Positions 1-12,660 of a stretch of DNA of 64,000 nt are shown here, one piece after another (position 1 is the stretch's first letter; the number at the start of each line of letters is the position of its first letter). The notes under the pieces were generated by a model. That model saw only the letters and a program-made list of their open reading frames with translations, did no database searches and was not told the DNA's origin. A program made the translations under genes and the position numbers. Origin of the DNA: Panicum virgatum (taxonomy: Eukaryota > Streptophyta > Magnoliopsida > Poales > Poaceae); the NCBI RefSeq assembly GCF_016808335.1, contig NC_053153.1, positions 16,255,033 through 16,319,032 of the forward strand, in the 5' to 3' direction.

Positions 1-90
1 CTGATTCCTGGTTTTCAGCCGATTTTTCCTATTGCCATTGATTTGGCAAAATCTGCTGATTATTACCTTCCAGTCACTCAAATTTTTGTA

Positions 91-168
91 ACGGCCAACT
101 CTGCATATTTTTTCGCGACCGTGCCTGAGCACATTTTTCATTAAGAGGGGACGGCCAACTCTGCATAT
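91..168 (-). mobile_element. 5'-truncated LINE 3'-end scrap with target-site duplication
   Basis: An 18-bp direct repeat, acggccaactctgcatat, occurs at 91-108 and 151-168 and flanks a 42-bp insert (109-150). The insert begins with a T-run (a poly(A) tail on the minus strand) followed by a sequence closely matching 12665-12705, another putative LINE tail. A long target duplication, a poly(A) end and extreme 5' truncation are hallmarks of LINE retrotransposition. The LINE family is not identified. Confidence 0.6.
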
Positions 169-642
169 GACTTTATATTATTGACTCTAAAACCGGGTGA
201 CACCATCAAAGATTTTTACTTGATTGTTACAGTCATTCCCTCTAATTATTCTCTGAAAGGTAACAATCAAGCTTGTCGAGAGAGAGATGTCCATAGTAGC
301 TTTACTGATCTCAAGTTCTACCCATGTGGTCACAGTGCTCATACGCGATTTTTTATTAAAAAGGGCAGTTTAATTTCTTTTTTTGGAAAATTGAAACGAC
401 ATGGATCATGAGAAAAACAAAAACAATGTTTGGGCCCATCCCAGTACAGGGCTTGCTTCCCAACGGGCCGGTCCACTCGCAAGAAGACCGTGTCCAGCGC
501 TCTTCTCCATCGAAAGGTATTTTGCCCGTTGCTATGGTTTTGTCCACTCCATGCCCAGGGCCAGTGACAAAAGGAAACAAAAGACTTAACAGGCCCCGGT
601 GGCCCACGCCCCCATCTCTTTCGCGGGGGCTCGCCAGACGCC
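169..642. other. intergenic DNA, no gene seen
   Basis: No credible coding exon or element is recognised here. Short open frames on both strands lack homology that I can recognise. GC content rises towards the flank of the MULE-like element at 653. Confidence 0.5.
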
Positions 643-652
643 AGTCATCGCC

Positions 653-2097
653 GCGGTTTTTTTATTTTTTTATTTTTTATTTTCGTTTTTTATAAAAATA
701 TATTTTTGATTTGGAAATTTACAGAAATATACCCGCCCGCCCTGCTGCCGAGCGGCCGGGACCTGGCCACCCGGCAGCGGGGCGGCAGGGGCATTTCTGA
801 AAAAAATTTCGCAGAAAAAATTGCGCGCAGGTCCCTGGGGGCCGGTCACCCGGCAGCGGGGCGGCCGACTCTGGCCGCCCGGCTGCGGGGTGACCGGCCG
901 TAATTTTTGCAATTTAGCTCTTTTTTTGCGAAAAAATTTCACGTATGTGCCCTTTTTGTAACTTTTTGCAGAAATAGACCCTGGGGGTCGGCGCCGAGAT
1001 AACATGTCTTGACGCCACAGATCACGGCGCCGAGGTGCCACGCACGCACAAGCAATCTAGTGAATCTTCGAACTTGCCTTTAATATTTTCGGACCTTTTT
1101 AGGAGACTAGAATACTGTGAACCACACATCAAATGTAACGGTAAGAATTAAGAACTAAAAATTGCATTACACAATGTAAACCATAGGAATTACATCATAA
1201 TACAACGTTAATGAAACACACATCAGCTATACAGTGGCATGGCAGAATCCGTTGCAACTACGGTAAACAGATTCTGAACTAAACTAACATGCCTTAGGTA
1301 ATTTAAAAAAACACAACAAACACAACAATGCAGCATGTCACTAGCACTAGGTAGTCCTAGTAGCCGTACCCCCACTTAGCAAACTGTGTTGAGCCTTCTC
1401 CGCAGTATCCACCCATTGCAGGTGGTGTAGACAGTGGTGCCGAAGGGGCAGGGCCCTTCTTCTTGGGACTGCTTTGAAGGTGAGCTGGTGTGGTTGCCGT
1501 ATTGTTACATCTTTTTGAAATGGTGAAAGAGCACTGCTATTGGGCTGTCGTCTTTTGTCACGTTTGTCTGGGCAAACAATGCGACATATGGGAAACCCGT
1601 GATCGCCATGCTGAGCAGTGGCAACCTGTGATCTCATACTCACAGCTAGATACACTATGGTCCCTATTTTGAGCTATACGAGCGTGTCACGAAGTTTACT
1701 CTGTATGCGGTAGTCGTCATCATCGTCGGCGGGATCTCGGCCGCTAACTCCTCCCGCGCCTAACTTGTCCTTCATTAAATCACGGAAAAAAAAACCTTAT
1801 ATAGTGTTTAGGGGGCCGGTCGCCCCGCAGGCAGGCGGCCAGGGCCCGCCGCTCCTCTGCCGGGCGGCCTGGAGGGCTGGCCGCCCCGCTGCCGGGCGGC
1901 CGGGCCTCCAGGGACCTCGGCGCAATTTTTTGTCGACTTTTTTTTGCAGATAAGCCCCTACCGCCCGGCTGCCGGGCGGCCAGGTCCCGGCCGCCCGGCA
2001 GCGGGGCGGCCGGGGTATATTCATGTAAATTTCGAACACGAAAATATATTTTTTTTGTAAAAAACGAAAATAAAAAATATAAAAATAAAAAAACCGC
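653..2097. mobile_element. MULE-type non-autonomous element with long GC-rich inverted repeats
   Basis: The ends are gcggtttttttatttt and its reverse complement. They are bordered by a perfect 10-bp direct repeat, agtcatcgcc, at 643-652 and 2098-2107. The inverted arms run roughly 653-900 and 1812-2097 and contain AT-rich tips followed by repeated GCCGCCCGGCAGCGGGGCGGC-like blocks that are themselves near-palindromic. A 9-11 bp target duplication with long TIRs is typical of Mutator-like elements. The core (about 901-1811) encodes no transposase; its short frames are not recognised, so captured host DNA is possible but unproven. Confidence 0.7.
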
Positions 2098-2592
2098 AGT
2101 CATCGCCAGTACTTCCGTTGCTCGCGCCATGGTCCACGGTCCACCGGTCCAGTACGACCGCAAGGACAAATTGGCGCCGATCGTCGACAAGTCTTGGATT
2201 ACACTGATGATGAAAACACGTGCAACAAACACCCAGCTAGTTTAAGAGGAAGCATGTTCTTTCTCACGAAACTACAGTTGTCTCTTTTACAATAGACATG
2301 TATGAACACTTGATTAGGTTTATAATTAATATTAAAACTTCAGAGCATTCCCCATACTATCAGTTTGGGTGTATCTGCCCTACATCGGTTCCTACACTAG
2401 AGTGGAAGTATGCTGAATCAAGAGTAGTGAATAGTGAGTGTCTTCATTATGGTCGTTTGATTCTTTCCCCGCTTAGAAAAGGTGAAGTGGGTGCTGTGGG
2501 TATTACCCCCTCTTATTTAGTTGTCTTCAAAATTCCAAAACTTTACAAGATTATCTGTCACATCAAATTTTTGAACGCATGCATGAAATATT

Positions 2593-2755
2593 AAATATAG
2601 CTAAACAAAATAACTAATTACACAGTTTGTCTATAATTTGCGAGACGAATCTTTTGAGTCTAGTTAACCCATGATCGGATAATAATTACCAAATACAAAC
2701 GAAAGTGCTACAGTACTTTACACCTAAAATTTTATGCATCTAAACAAGAGCTACC
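2593..2755. mobile_element. MITE fragment (grass ctaaacaag family)
   Basis: The segment contains the blocks ttacacagtttgt, ttgcgagacgaatctttt and a degenerate ctaaacaag end that recur in a very common grass MITE family. The opposite terminus was not found, so this is a truncated copy. Family recognition is from memory of the motif, not a search. Confidence 0.45.
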
Positions 2756-2786
2756 TTGCAAAGAGGGTGCGCAATTAATAAGCATG

Positions 2787-2950
2787 TGTGGATGTTAATT
2801 GGTGACCCTTAAGTGTCCCTCTAATCCTCTTTAGTTCAAAATTTATACTTCCTTTTCAAAATGAGATCTCAATTTAAAAAATTAGTATAAAATTTTGAAC
2901 TCAAAAGAATTGAAGAAGTACATAAATAAGATCACCAATTGACACCCCTA
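2787..2950. mobile_element. 164-bp fold-back MITE, hAT-like
   Basis: The 8-bp duplication taagcatg lies at 2779-2786 and 2951-2958. The ends are imperfect inverted repeats (left tgtggatgttaattgg, right reverse-complement taggggtgtcaattgg). The interior is also self-complementary (gttcaaaatttatact against agtataaaattttgaac), so the whole element folds into a hairpin. An 8-bp duplication suggests hAT ancestry. Confidence 0.6.
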
Positions 2951-3533
2951 TAAGCATGCATATAAGTATGCAGCTTATTCTGCCGCTCGTAATTTGGATG
3001 CGTGTGTTTAACTAAGTTAAGCTGCATGCTAACGAGCCCGCACGTCCACTTGAAGAGACGGCCGGCCGTTCGGTCGCCAAGATCGAGCAGCTGTGAAGCT
3101 GCTGGTTGTCTAGCTTACCTTATTGTATTTCCCTTTTTTTAAATTATTTTAGCGTGGTTTTTGTCTAGTTCTAGTTGCTGGCCTTTTGATTGAGCAGGTC
3201 CAAATTAAATAAACTAAAGCCTTATTGGCCACGACAGCAGATTCTGCGCGTCTCAAATCTGCCGAGACAAGCCCGTTCGCCTCGATCTAACCATCCAAAA
3301 ATGATGAAGCTAGTGCTAGACAGGGATAATAATAATTAGAGGAGGGTTAAACAAACAGCCAGCGAAATGGCAGTATATTGGCAGATCGATTGCATTAATC
3401 TTTTGATCATGGGTGCATCGATTGATTGGCCCGTTTCTTCGTCGAGCAGAAGCAGATGACCTGCAAGAAGACTGAGCAGATAGAACCTGATCCGTGATGT
3501 CATGATGTGGTTTAGGTAAGTCGTTACTTAACT

Positions 3534-3534
<1 letters not shown>

Positions 3535-3609
<75 letters not shown>
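3535..3609. repeat. (TA)n microsatellite
   Basis: About 75 bp of nearly uninterrupted TA dinucleotides, likely polymorphic in length. No function is inferred. Confidence 0.95.
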
Positions 3610-3612
<3 letters not shown>

Positions 3613-5350
3613 GGCGTAGGAGCATGTTCGCTTAAAAAAAACTATATACAGGACGTATGATTACAAGACTACTCGTGTCGCGTGACACACAAAACTGATT
3701 GCACGATTTTTTTTTCCAAAAATACGCAGGAGAGCTATATACCGTTGCATTAAGAAAAAAAAACTCCGGTGTTGGGGTGATGTGAGGTTCAGACGCTGCT
3801 CGATCTAACCGTCTGTTCTCTGCAAGCAGGTCTCATCGGATCGGGAAAGGAGAGATGCTTCGTTCGCGCCGCACAGCTTTCGTTGCTCGATCTCGACCGG
3901 TCTGCAACGGCTGGTGCATCGCCACCCTCCTCCATCGTTCGATCGCTGCCTCGCTGGAGTAGCACCCAGTATACTGCCGGAACGGCGCCGGATTCCACCC
4001 AACCCACCAACAGCCCTGACAACAGACAACACCAACACAGCTATCTACCATCAGGCATCAGCAGGGAGCTGAAAGCTAGCAAGCGTGAACTCGATCTCGC
4101 AGGGGTTGCGACGGGCAGTGGCGGCGCTCGATTCGTGTGGCAGAACGCACAGGGACAATATAATGGCAGCCGGGAGAACGAAGACTTTCACGCATCTGTC
4201 ACTGTGGTGCCACAGTGCCGGATCGATCTGGTGGATGCGACGCCGCAGGCCAACCAGACCCCTGCCGCCGGCCGTCGCGTTCGGGGTTCCTGCCTAACCA
4301 ACCGTCCGCATCTGCGGCGACTGACCTTACCACGCCGGCGACGGCGACGGCGACTGACCTGACCTCCCCCGGTCGGAGCAGCAGCAGCTAGCACCTCTCA
4401 CCGCCGGCCGTAGGGGCCCCGCCCCAACCGCTCGCCCTGATCCTCCTTCTCAAGTCTCAACCTCCCCCCAATGTGCGGGTACATTTTTTTAAAAGCCATG
4501 CCGGCAAGCTTTATTCATCAGATAATATTGTTACATGCTATTGCTAACCACTCATAATCTCTATCACTCCTTCTCAGCAGTATTAACTGTCTATCACTCC
4601 TTCAAAAAAAAACAAAAAACAAAAACAATATCTATCACTCATAATTCTTCCTCGCCATCTTATCAAACATATCATCGTCTCACTGGTTAATGCTGACCAC
4701 TTATCAAAAATATCATCATCTCACTAGATTGAATATAATTTTTTTAAGAAATAGGAAAAATAATTCCAATTAGATCCAACTAAACTTTTTTCCCTCACCA
4801 AGTAACGTGACAAGTTTTCCCCTTCGTTTTTTTTTCTAAGAACGTGAGGTAACGTGACAAACTGTCAACGTGACATTTTTGTAATTTTGTTTTACCAAAT
4901 GACGCAAAAACATGCTTTTTCTTCTAATAACGTGAGGCAACGTGACATTAATTAGGTGACATCGTGACAGGTGCAATAATTTTTTTTCAGATAAGTGATC
5001 GTTGCACCTTGAGCGAGACATTATAATGACATTTTTATTGAATTGATAGTCGCATTATGCACATTACTTAAAAGAAACTAGCTGCATTATGCTCAAGGTG
5101 TCATGGTGACACATGATAGGTGGTGTTTTTCTCTCTCATGGTGACACGCGTTTCTGTTTCTCTACGCGTGAGGAGCTGCATGATTCCGTGATTTACATTC
5201 TTCTGTTAATTATGCTAATTACTTTGATATTTATTTATTTCAAAAATTGATGGATGTGATTTGTTTGAGGTATTACCTCGTAGGATCTTTTTTTATCATG
5301 CCAATCTCAATGGAAGTTTTGTGTGAAGTTTTATAAATATCAAATAGCAT
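3610..5350. other. intergenic DNA; GC-rich island at about 3790-4440
   Basis: A GC-rich island at roughly 3790-4440 has long open frames on both strands, but they are arginine-rich, compositionally biased and match no family I recognise; they are treated as non-coding. The part from 4470 onward is AT-rich and includes a short stretch (about 4470-4520) whose reverse complement resembles a LINE tail. Nothing else was supported. Confidence 0.4.
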
Positions 5351-5358
5351 AGCACATC

Positions 5359-5566
5359 CAGTGGTGGAGCCAGGGATGTGATTGGAGGGGGGGGGGGTAC
5401 AGGCCCCAAGCCCCCCTCTACAATTTTTAACCATGAATCAAGAGATGCTAAAAAAACCATGAATCAATAGGACGAACGGGAAAATGAGGAAGAAACAGAA
5501 AAATAGAGGGAAAAGGAACAAGAGAAAAATGAGCTCCCCTAAATCTAAATTCTAGATCCGCCACTA
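5359..5566. mobile_element. hAT-like MITE
   Basis: A perfect 8-bp duplication, agcacatc, lies at 5351-5358 and 5567-5574. It brackets 208 bp with inverted ends cagtggtggagc and (reverse complement of the right end) tagtggcggatc. The element includes a run of G residues and a ggccccaagcccccc block. An 8-bp duplication with short TIRs fits hAT. A diverged relative may lie at about 5833-6020, but no target duplication was seen there. Confidence 0.65.
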
Positions 5567-5574
5567 AGCACATC

Positions 5575-6582
5575 AGCAATTTTGGCTGACTTGGATGTCA
5601 TTATAATAGCATGGCTAATAATTTAGCCGATTGCTAGCTTTATATATACTAGTGCCACATCATTTGCAGCCCATCCAACAACCAACTCGTATAATTGTCT
5701 GTTGCTGGTATAATTTCCATCATTAATACGTGGCACACCTTATCCTCTCGCAAAGTATCTTGGAATCTATGTCTCAATAGGTTGTAAGAGACCACTTTGC
5801 CCCCTCGCTCCTCTCCTCACTCCTTCGCCGCCAATGGCAAATCTAAGAGGGACTAGGGGGCTCAAGCCCCCTACTTGCTACTCTACATCCATTAGAACAA
5901 GGAGAGCGAAGGGAGAAGAAAGTTAAGGAAGAATTAGAGGAGAATAGAAGAGAAAGTAGGTAAGAGAACAGGAAGAAGAAGGCTTCAACCCCTATAGTAG
6001 CGAGTTGGATCCGCCCATGTTCACAATGTGGCAACTTATACAACCTGCCTATACGTCATCTTATAATACTTACTCTAAAGATAGATAAGGGGGGAGTCTT
6101 ACGAGATGAGAGAGGAGTTTCGTCCCTCTAAGATTCAACCAGCACAATAACTAACTATAAACTGAAACTGATCTCAGAATACTAAGGTGGTGTCATCACG
6201 ATCTGCAAGGTACAACAATTTTTATAATAGGGCGTTTGAAATAAAGATAAGAAAATATTACGTGAAACTTTTATATTAATGGTGGTTGAAGACTTGAAGT
6301 TAAACAAGTCTGATAGGGTAGAGTCTCCGAAAACGACATATATTTTGAAGCGGCGGTACTATTTGCACTCCACACATATAAAGCCCAGATGAATACCATT
6401 TCAGAAAAGTTTAAAAAGGAAACTCGTACTTGTACAAAACTAGCTCAATTGCGGTCGTACACGTACGCCTACCAAACCCTTGCCCTCCCAAGCAGCATCG
6501 ATCATTCATAGCCGGTGGCCCAGGCAGGCTTTACTCAACACACAGCCCCTCCCACCGAACTAGACTAGGAGAGAGAGAAGCC
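5575..6582. other. intergenic / upstream region of the MATE gene
   Basis: No coding exon is supported. A second block resembling the 5359 MITE (ggctcaagccccct, ggatccgccc) lies at about 5833-6020. The final 100 bp are C- and GA-rich and grade into the promoter of the downstream transporter gene. Confidence 0.4.
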
Positions 6583-6590
6583 TATATATA
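6583..6590 (+). promoter_or_regulatory. TATA box of the MATE gene
   Basis: The string tatatata sits 117 bp upstream of the start codon at 6707, which would place transcription initiation near 6615 and leave a 5' UTR of roughly 90 bp. A GA-rich run precedes it. No experimental start site is known. Confidence 0.55.
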
Positions 6591-6706
6591 ACGCCATCAG
6601 CTGCTGCCTGCGGCCACCTGCCAGAGCCCCCCGCCGCGCCGGTCCTCTGTCCTCTCCCCTCGATCCCCCGACGACAGCTAGAGAGCGAGCTTCCGGCCGG
6701 GCGGCA

Positions 6707-9700
6707 ATGGGGAAGGCGGTGGTGAGCAAGAGCTGGCAGGAGTCGAAGCTGCTGTGGCACATCGCGTTCCCGGCCATCCTGACCGCCGTCTTCCAGTTCT
6801 CCATCGGCTTCGTCACCGTCGGCTTCGTGGGGCACATCGGCTCCGTCGAGCTCGCCGCCGTCACCGTCGTCGAGAACGTCATCGAGGGCTTCGCCTACGG
6901 CGCCCTGGTAATGAATTGCCCGGCCCCCTTATTGTTGTGCACGCCGCTGGCCAGCTCTCGGTCTGATAATTAAGTAAAGTATATATGCATGCCCAGCTTG
7001 CTACCTGCGCCTGCTGATACACACGCCCGCAGGCCGCAGCAGTAGATGATGCGATGCATAGTAATACACGTACGCTGGCTCTGTTTGTTTCTCCACCTAC
7101 GTTCATACGCAACGATGTAGCTAAGCTGATGCAGCTGCGTTCTTGCTGCTGGCATTCTTCCGATTGATCATATCAGTGGTGGTGGGGTGAAGTGGTTTGC
7201 ACGTCTCCATCTATACAAATCGCCCGTTCTCGCATACTATGCGATTTGTTCCTTTGTGGATGGAGGGTACGTTCAACGAACGATGAGACGACGAGTTTAC
7301 CGGGGGAGGGAATATATGCGTGCGTCCACCTAATAAAGAAACAAATTTGTATTCATTCGTATAAATAAAGCTAAGTAACTTGATTATAATAATAATTAAA
7401 CCTAGCTAGCTACTCTCGCGAGAACCTTCGTGTGCTAGCTAGCTAGAGAATATAATCCAAGAGGAAAGGGTACGGTGGCAGCTAGTCTGAGTGCTTTAGT
7501 TTTCACGTCATGTGTGTAGCGGATGGAACGCCAAGTGAACCCAACCACCCCCGAACGAGCTAGCTGCTCTCATTGTTCCAAATTGTGAGTTACTTTAATT
7601 TTTTCCGACAGTCAAAACATTTCAAGTTTATCAAATTTATACAATAAAGTACTAACATTTATAATATTAAATAAGTATCAATAATTTTTTTATTAAATAT
7701 ATTTTTATAGTATATATCTAATTGGTGCTATAAATTTTTACAATCTTTTCCATGATTTTCATCAAATATAAAAATAATTTGACTTTCTAAACAAATTAGA
7801 ATAATTTATAATTTGGAACGGAAGGAGGAGTAGCAGGCCCGATAAAGCTGGAAAAGTAAGCAAGCAATGCAACGAACGGCCGGCACATCAGGATCGGAGG
7901 AGATGGATCGGTTGCGTCTCACCCAAATTATCTACTCATCTAGTATCGATCTAGACCCTCCGGAAGTTGATGGAACTAGCGCACTCTCGATAGCAGTAGC
8001 TAGCTAGCACCCAGATCACGCATGTCCGCGCGCGCTCACGCACTAGCTAGCTCATAATCAGTGTCACGGCCGTGATGCGTTCTTGTGCTAGCTTGTGGCT
8101 CCGATCCGATCCTCTTCTTAGTAGATGAGTAGGTGCCGGAGGCGAGAAAGTGGCCTCTGCTTAGTAGATGGTGGATTCGATCGATGAGAACTAGCTAGGC
8201 GTTCGGTGTTCTCTCTCTGCCGCCTCTTCTTTCTTCCCAGCTACCGGCAACAACAAACAATGCGGGCACCGGCCGGGGCTAGCGCAGGCGTTTCCTGTTT
8301 CTTTATTTGACTTTGTCCACGCGCTAAATATGATATTTGCCGTCCAATATGCTTAGACACAATTACGAATCATTTATGCGCGAACTGTATTACGTACGTA
8401 CGGATGCGTTCTTTGTCCTCCTTTCTAATTCGAAGGTGTGAAAAGTGTTCTTAATTTAGCTGTCTCGTGTCGTACGTCTAGCTAGCTGGCCAATGGATTA
8501 TTATTATGCTACTACCTACCCCTGTGGTTACGAAACAACCATGTTCTAGACGTCTAAATTGCCTTAAAAAAAACAGAATTTCATCAACCATGTACTTAGC
8601 AGATAGGAAAAAATACTGAAACTTCATTTGATGATTTGGTTGTTTTATTGAGAGGGAAATATGAATTCACACAACTTGGTACTACAGTCTAGCTATTACA
8701 TAGATAACGTGTAATAAAAAGTATTTCGTAACACTTGCGGATTAACCAAGCTTGCGGATTATTAGAAATTTGAACTTTCCCGCGCCGGCGCGCGTGCACA
8801 ACAAGCTAACGCTGTGTTGATCGATCCATGGCAGCTCGGCATGGGCAGCGCGCTGGAGACGCTGTGCGGGCAGGCGGTGGGCGCCGGCCAGGTGGACATG
8901 CTGGGCGTCTACATCCAGCGCTCCTGGATCATCTGCGGCGCCACCGCGCTGGTCCTCACCCCGACGTACCTCTTCACGGGCCCCATCCTGCGCGCGCTCC
9001 GCCAGCCCGGCGACATCGCCGCCGTCGCCGGCACCTACTGCCGCTGGGTGGTCCCGCAGCTCTTCGCCTACGCCGCCAACTTCCCGCTGCAGAAGTTCTT
9101 CCAGTCGCAGAGCCGGGTGTGGGTCGTCACCTTCATCTCCGGCGCCGGGCTCGCCGTCCACGTCGCGCTCAACTACGTCTTCGTCACGCGCCTGGGCCAC
9201 GGCCTCCTCGCCGCCGCCATCGTCGGGAACGTCACCTGGTGGCTCATCATCCTCGCGCAGATGGGGTACCTCGTCTCCGGCTGCTTCCCGGAGGCGTGGC
9301 GGGGCTTCTCCATGCTCGCGTTCAAGAACCTCGCCGCCTTCGTCAAGCTGTCGCTCGCGTCCGCCGTCATGCTATGGTTGGCACTTGGCACACCTGTTCC
9401 TTATTATCTGTGTGTGGTTAATTACTGAACCAGCAATTCAGATTGAACTCACATAATTAACCCATTATTACAGCTTAGAGCTCTGGTACTACACTGCGGT
9501 GCTCCTCCTTGTGGGTTTCCTGAACAACGCGCAACTTCAGATTGACGTCATGTCCATTTGGTGAGCAACCCACCAACAGTTGTTCTCCCTCCGTGACCTA
9601 TCCTCATACAGATTCTATTTATTTATGATTTAAAGGATAATTTAACCAACTGTAATTTGTTTGAAAAATTTACAGCATCAATTACCAGCTCTGGACCCTG

Positions 9701-10592
9701 ATGGTTGCACTGGGATTTAACGCAGCAGTCAGGTAACTAATAATTACCACAGGAACTCGACTAGCTACTCGAGCATCATTCAGCTCGATCGGTCCTCGAT
9801 TGATAGCTGACGCCCAAGCTGTGCTGCACAGCGTGAGGGTGTCGAACGAGCTGGGCGCGAACCGGCCCAAGGCGGCCAGGTTCTCGGTGATCATGGCGGT
9901 GCTGACATCGGGGTCCATCGGCGCCGTCTTCTTCGCCGTGTTCATGGCCTGGAGGACCGGGCTGCCACGCTTCTTCAGCGAGGACGAGGACGTGCTGAGG
10001 GAGGCCGCCAAGCTGGGCTACCTCCTCGCCGGCTCCATCTTCCTCAACAGCATCCAGCCCGTGCTCTCGGGCGTGGCGATCGGGGCAGGGTGGCAGGCGC
10101 TCGTGGCGTTCGTCAACATCGGCAGCTACTACCTCGTCGGCATCCCGCTGGCTGCCCTCTTCGGGTTCAAGCTCAAGATGGATGCAATGGTACGTCTGAT
10201 GAGTAAACAAAATTCAGTCTGATCAGAGTTAGCATCTGGATATTCAGAAACTATATGTAGTGAAATGTGCTTCAAAATGTGCAGGGGATTTGGGTAGGCA
10301 TGACACTGGGCACTCTGCTCCAGACGGCCATACTCCTCTTCATTTCCTACAGAACCAAGTGGGATAAACAGGTGCAGTCCTAGACTGACGAACTGTCAAG
10401 AAGTCAAAGAGTTTATTATCTGAACCGTGAATGCTGCAGGCAATGCGGGCCGAGGAGAGGGTAAGGGAGTGGGGAGGAAGGAGCGACACCCTGCCGTCGG
10501 GGACGCAGGTTGCGCCGGCGATCGAAGACCCGGATCAGTTGTCAAATGGATCTGGAGATTTGCAGCTGCAACCGCAGCACAGAACAGGGTAG
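6707..10592 (+). CDS. MATE-family (DTX) efflux transporter, seven exons
   Basis: The gene encodes a multidrug and toxic compound extrusion protein, a polytopic membrane antiporter that exports or sequesters secondary metabolites, organic acids or xenobiotics. The exons, each at GT-AG borders with phases that match, are 6707-6907, 8835-9376, 9474-9560, 9676-9732, 9832-10189, 10285-10371 and 10440-10592. Together they give 494 residues, the usual length for plant DTX proteins. Visible family signatures are GMGSALETLCGQA at the exon 1/2 join, WWL after the sixth-helix region, QLQIDVMSICINYQLW across exons 3-4, and SVRVSNELGA across exons 4-5. The N-terminus begins MGKAVVSKSW before the first hydrophobic helix. 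No frameshift or stop is seen. The substrate cannot be told from sequence. Intron 1 is long (1.9 kb) and contains a Stowaway MITE. Confidence 0.93.
7564..7830. mobile_element. Stowaway-like MITE in intron 1 of the MATE gene
   Basis: The inverted ends share gttccaaatt (left ctgctctcattgttccaaat; right reverse-complement ctcctccttccgttccaaat), the form of grass Stowaway elements. The copies are bordered by tag on both sides (7561-7563, 7831-7833), which contains the expected TA target. The AT-rich 267-bp interior is non-coding. Confidence 0.7.
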
Positions 10593-12007
10593 GATTAATA
10601 TGTACAGAATGATTGAGTTGGGATTAATTTATAGTGCCAGAACCCCCCTTAAAATTTCTTTTTCAATCTTGAACGACTATTGCCCATTTTTTGTTAGAAG
10701 ATCATATGCTGTAGTTAGGTCACCCCCGCCGTTACTCTGAACGGCATGTTATGGCATGTGCGTAAACTACAGTGTTGATGTTTATCCGGCCAAAGATTGA
10801 CAAATCTTAATTTCTCTGTCCCAAAATAATTGCACATCTAGAGTTTGAAATTTATCCCAAAATAGATTGTATTTTGCAAACTAGAGAACTTCTCAGTTTT
10901 GACTTTAGAGCTTTCTGCTCATCTAGTGAACGAAGTAGGGTGCGTAAGAGAGAATCAATGAAATAAAGTTCATTTGCAAGTTTCAAAATTATCGAGCACT
11001 GCTTCTTAATAATTCCTTTGGATCATTTTATCGAGAGAAAATATCCATGTTGCTGAATCGATGTGAAGATCTAATATCCATGTTGTGTTGTGTGTATGGG
11101 TCGGGTGGGTGGAGCAAGACAAATGTAGTGGAAGAAAACAACCGGAAGAAGATAAAAGATGATGAGTGCACTGATATAAAGCAACAAACAACTTTTTCAA
11201 AAATTATGAATAGTGTGAAAAGTTTAGCCTAACGAACCAACAAACAACATTGTTTAGATGATCGAATTAACCAGCATCCTTGCACACATCCCGAGACAGC
11301 CATGCACTGGACGGCGGATTCTTGTGGGGGCATGTACCCTGGGGCACGGAAACTGCTCTCGATAATTTTTCCATTTTCTTGTTGAATCTGGAAATGCTAG
11401 CTTGATGAAAATAAAGGAAAAGGTATTTGCACACTTGCGCATATCCACTGCAGGGAGTTATCACTTATATGTTTTTTCTATAATAACATAATAAATAAAT
11501 ATTTGTTGCAGTTGCAAAATCACCATAGTGTTTAACAGTATCTCGTGAAAAATCACCAATCTGTTTTGCTTACGCGTGGGGCATTGCCTCATACTGTTTC
11601 TTGAAAGCCAAATGAACAAGTCAACAATGATTTTATTTCCATTGACTTAAGAAAACATGCTCTATGATGAATAGATTCAAGAGACATGTTTGGTTAAAAT
11701 GGGTTTAGTGTTGAGCATCACCTACTATATATAATCCATGATGGCATGGCGTCATCTTATAATTAATGTAGTTGTTGATACCACTTAGGGATGAGTCAAA
11801 ATGATACTTTATGGTTTACTATTCAGCATGAAAGTCCTTGCACTATGCAACAATTTGTTGCCATCGAATTGTTTCAAAGTCGAACCAATCATCGTTTCTA
11901 AATAGGATGTGTATAGATGATCTGCTACCATTGCATTTGATTTTGCTCTCTCTCTCTCTCTCTCAGTGTATGTAAGGTCAAATGATGAGGACTAAAGGTC
12001 AGCTTAA
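10593..12007. other. 3' flank of the MATE gene; AT-rich, no gene seen
   Basis: The segment holds the transporter's presumed 3' UTR, a half-element resembling a Stowaway end near 10815-10870, and a (CT)n run near 11945-11966. Open frames are short and unrecognised. Confidence 0.45.
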
Positions 12008-12337
12008 GGTCTCGTTTCGTTTTTTAAGTAGCTGTGACATCGAATGTTTGATGTCAATTCAAATATTTGGATGTCAACTTAATATAAAAATAATTGCATA
12101 AGTTGCAATTAGGTCTCAAGACGAATCAAGTATAATTAATGCACGATTAGCAGACGGTTACTATAGCAATTAGTGGTCAAATTATGAACCAATTAGATTT
12201 AATACATTCGTCCCGTGATGAAGTCGCAACTTATGAAATTAGATTGGTAATAAATCTATATCCAGTACTCCTAATTGGTATTTAAACGTGCGATGTGACG
12301 GGACTTATGACTTAAACTTAAAAAACCAAACCTGACC
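12008..12337. mobile_element. Tourist/PIF-Harbinger-like MITE
   Basis: The 330-bp element has inverted ends ggtctcgtttcgtttttt and (reverse complement) ggtcaggtttggtttttt. It is bordered by the trinucleotide taa at 12005-12007 and 12338-12340, as expected for Harbinger-type insertion. No coding capacity. Confidence 0.65.
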
Positions 12338-12660
12338 TAAATAACTTTTTCGCATCCACATAAAAAAAACTTTTTTCGGGAATGATAAAGTCAAATTCAG
12401 TATTGCAATCCAGCTTGCAAAACAACTACCCAACCCGATCAACCAGCAGTACGTGTGGATTAAGTAATCAAAGACGTTTTCCACACTGGTTAACCTCGTC
12501 CATGAATTGGCCTCTTGCCGATCCAAGAGGTCGTGTTCATCCTCCAGTCACACTTCCCTATCAACAGCGGAAAAATGAGCCCATTTTTCTCGAGCAATCA
12601 AACTCTAGCTACCTGCTCCGATCCGATTCTGGCGTCGCAATTAGTCCATCGATTCTTCAA

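Noticed and set aside
3883..4362. Long plus-strand open frame in a GC-rich island
   Set aside because: Arginine-rich, overlapped by equally long minus-strand frames, with no recognised motif or splice signals; compositional bias is a better explanation.
5833..6020. Second hAT-like MITE related to 5359-5566
   Set aside because: End sequences are only loosely similar and no 8-bp target duplication was found.
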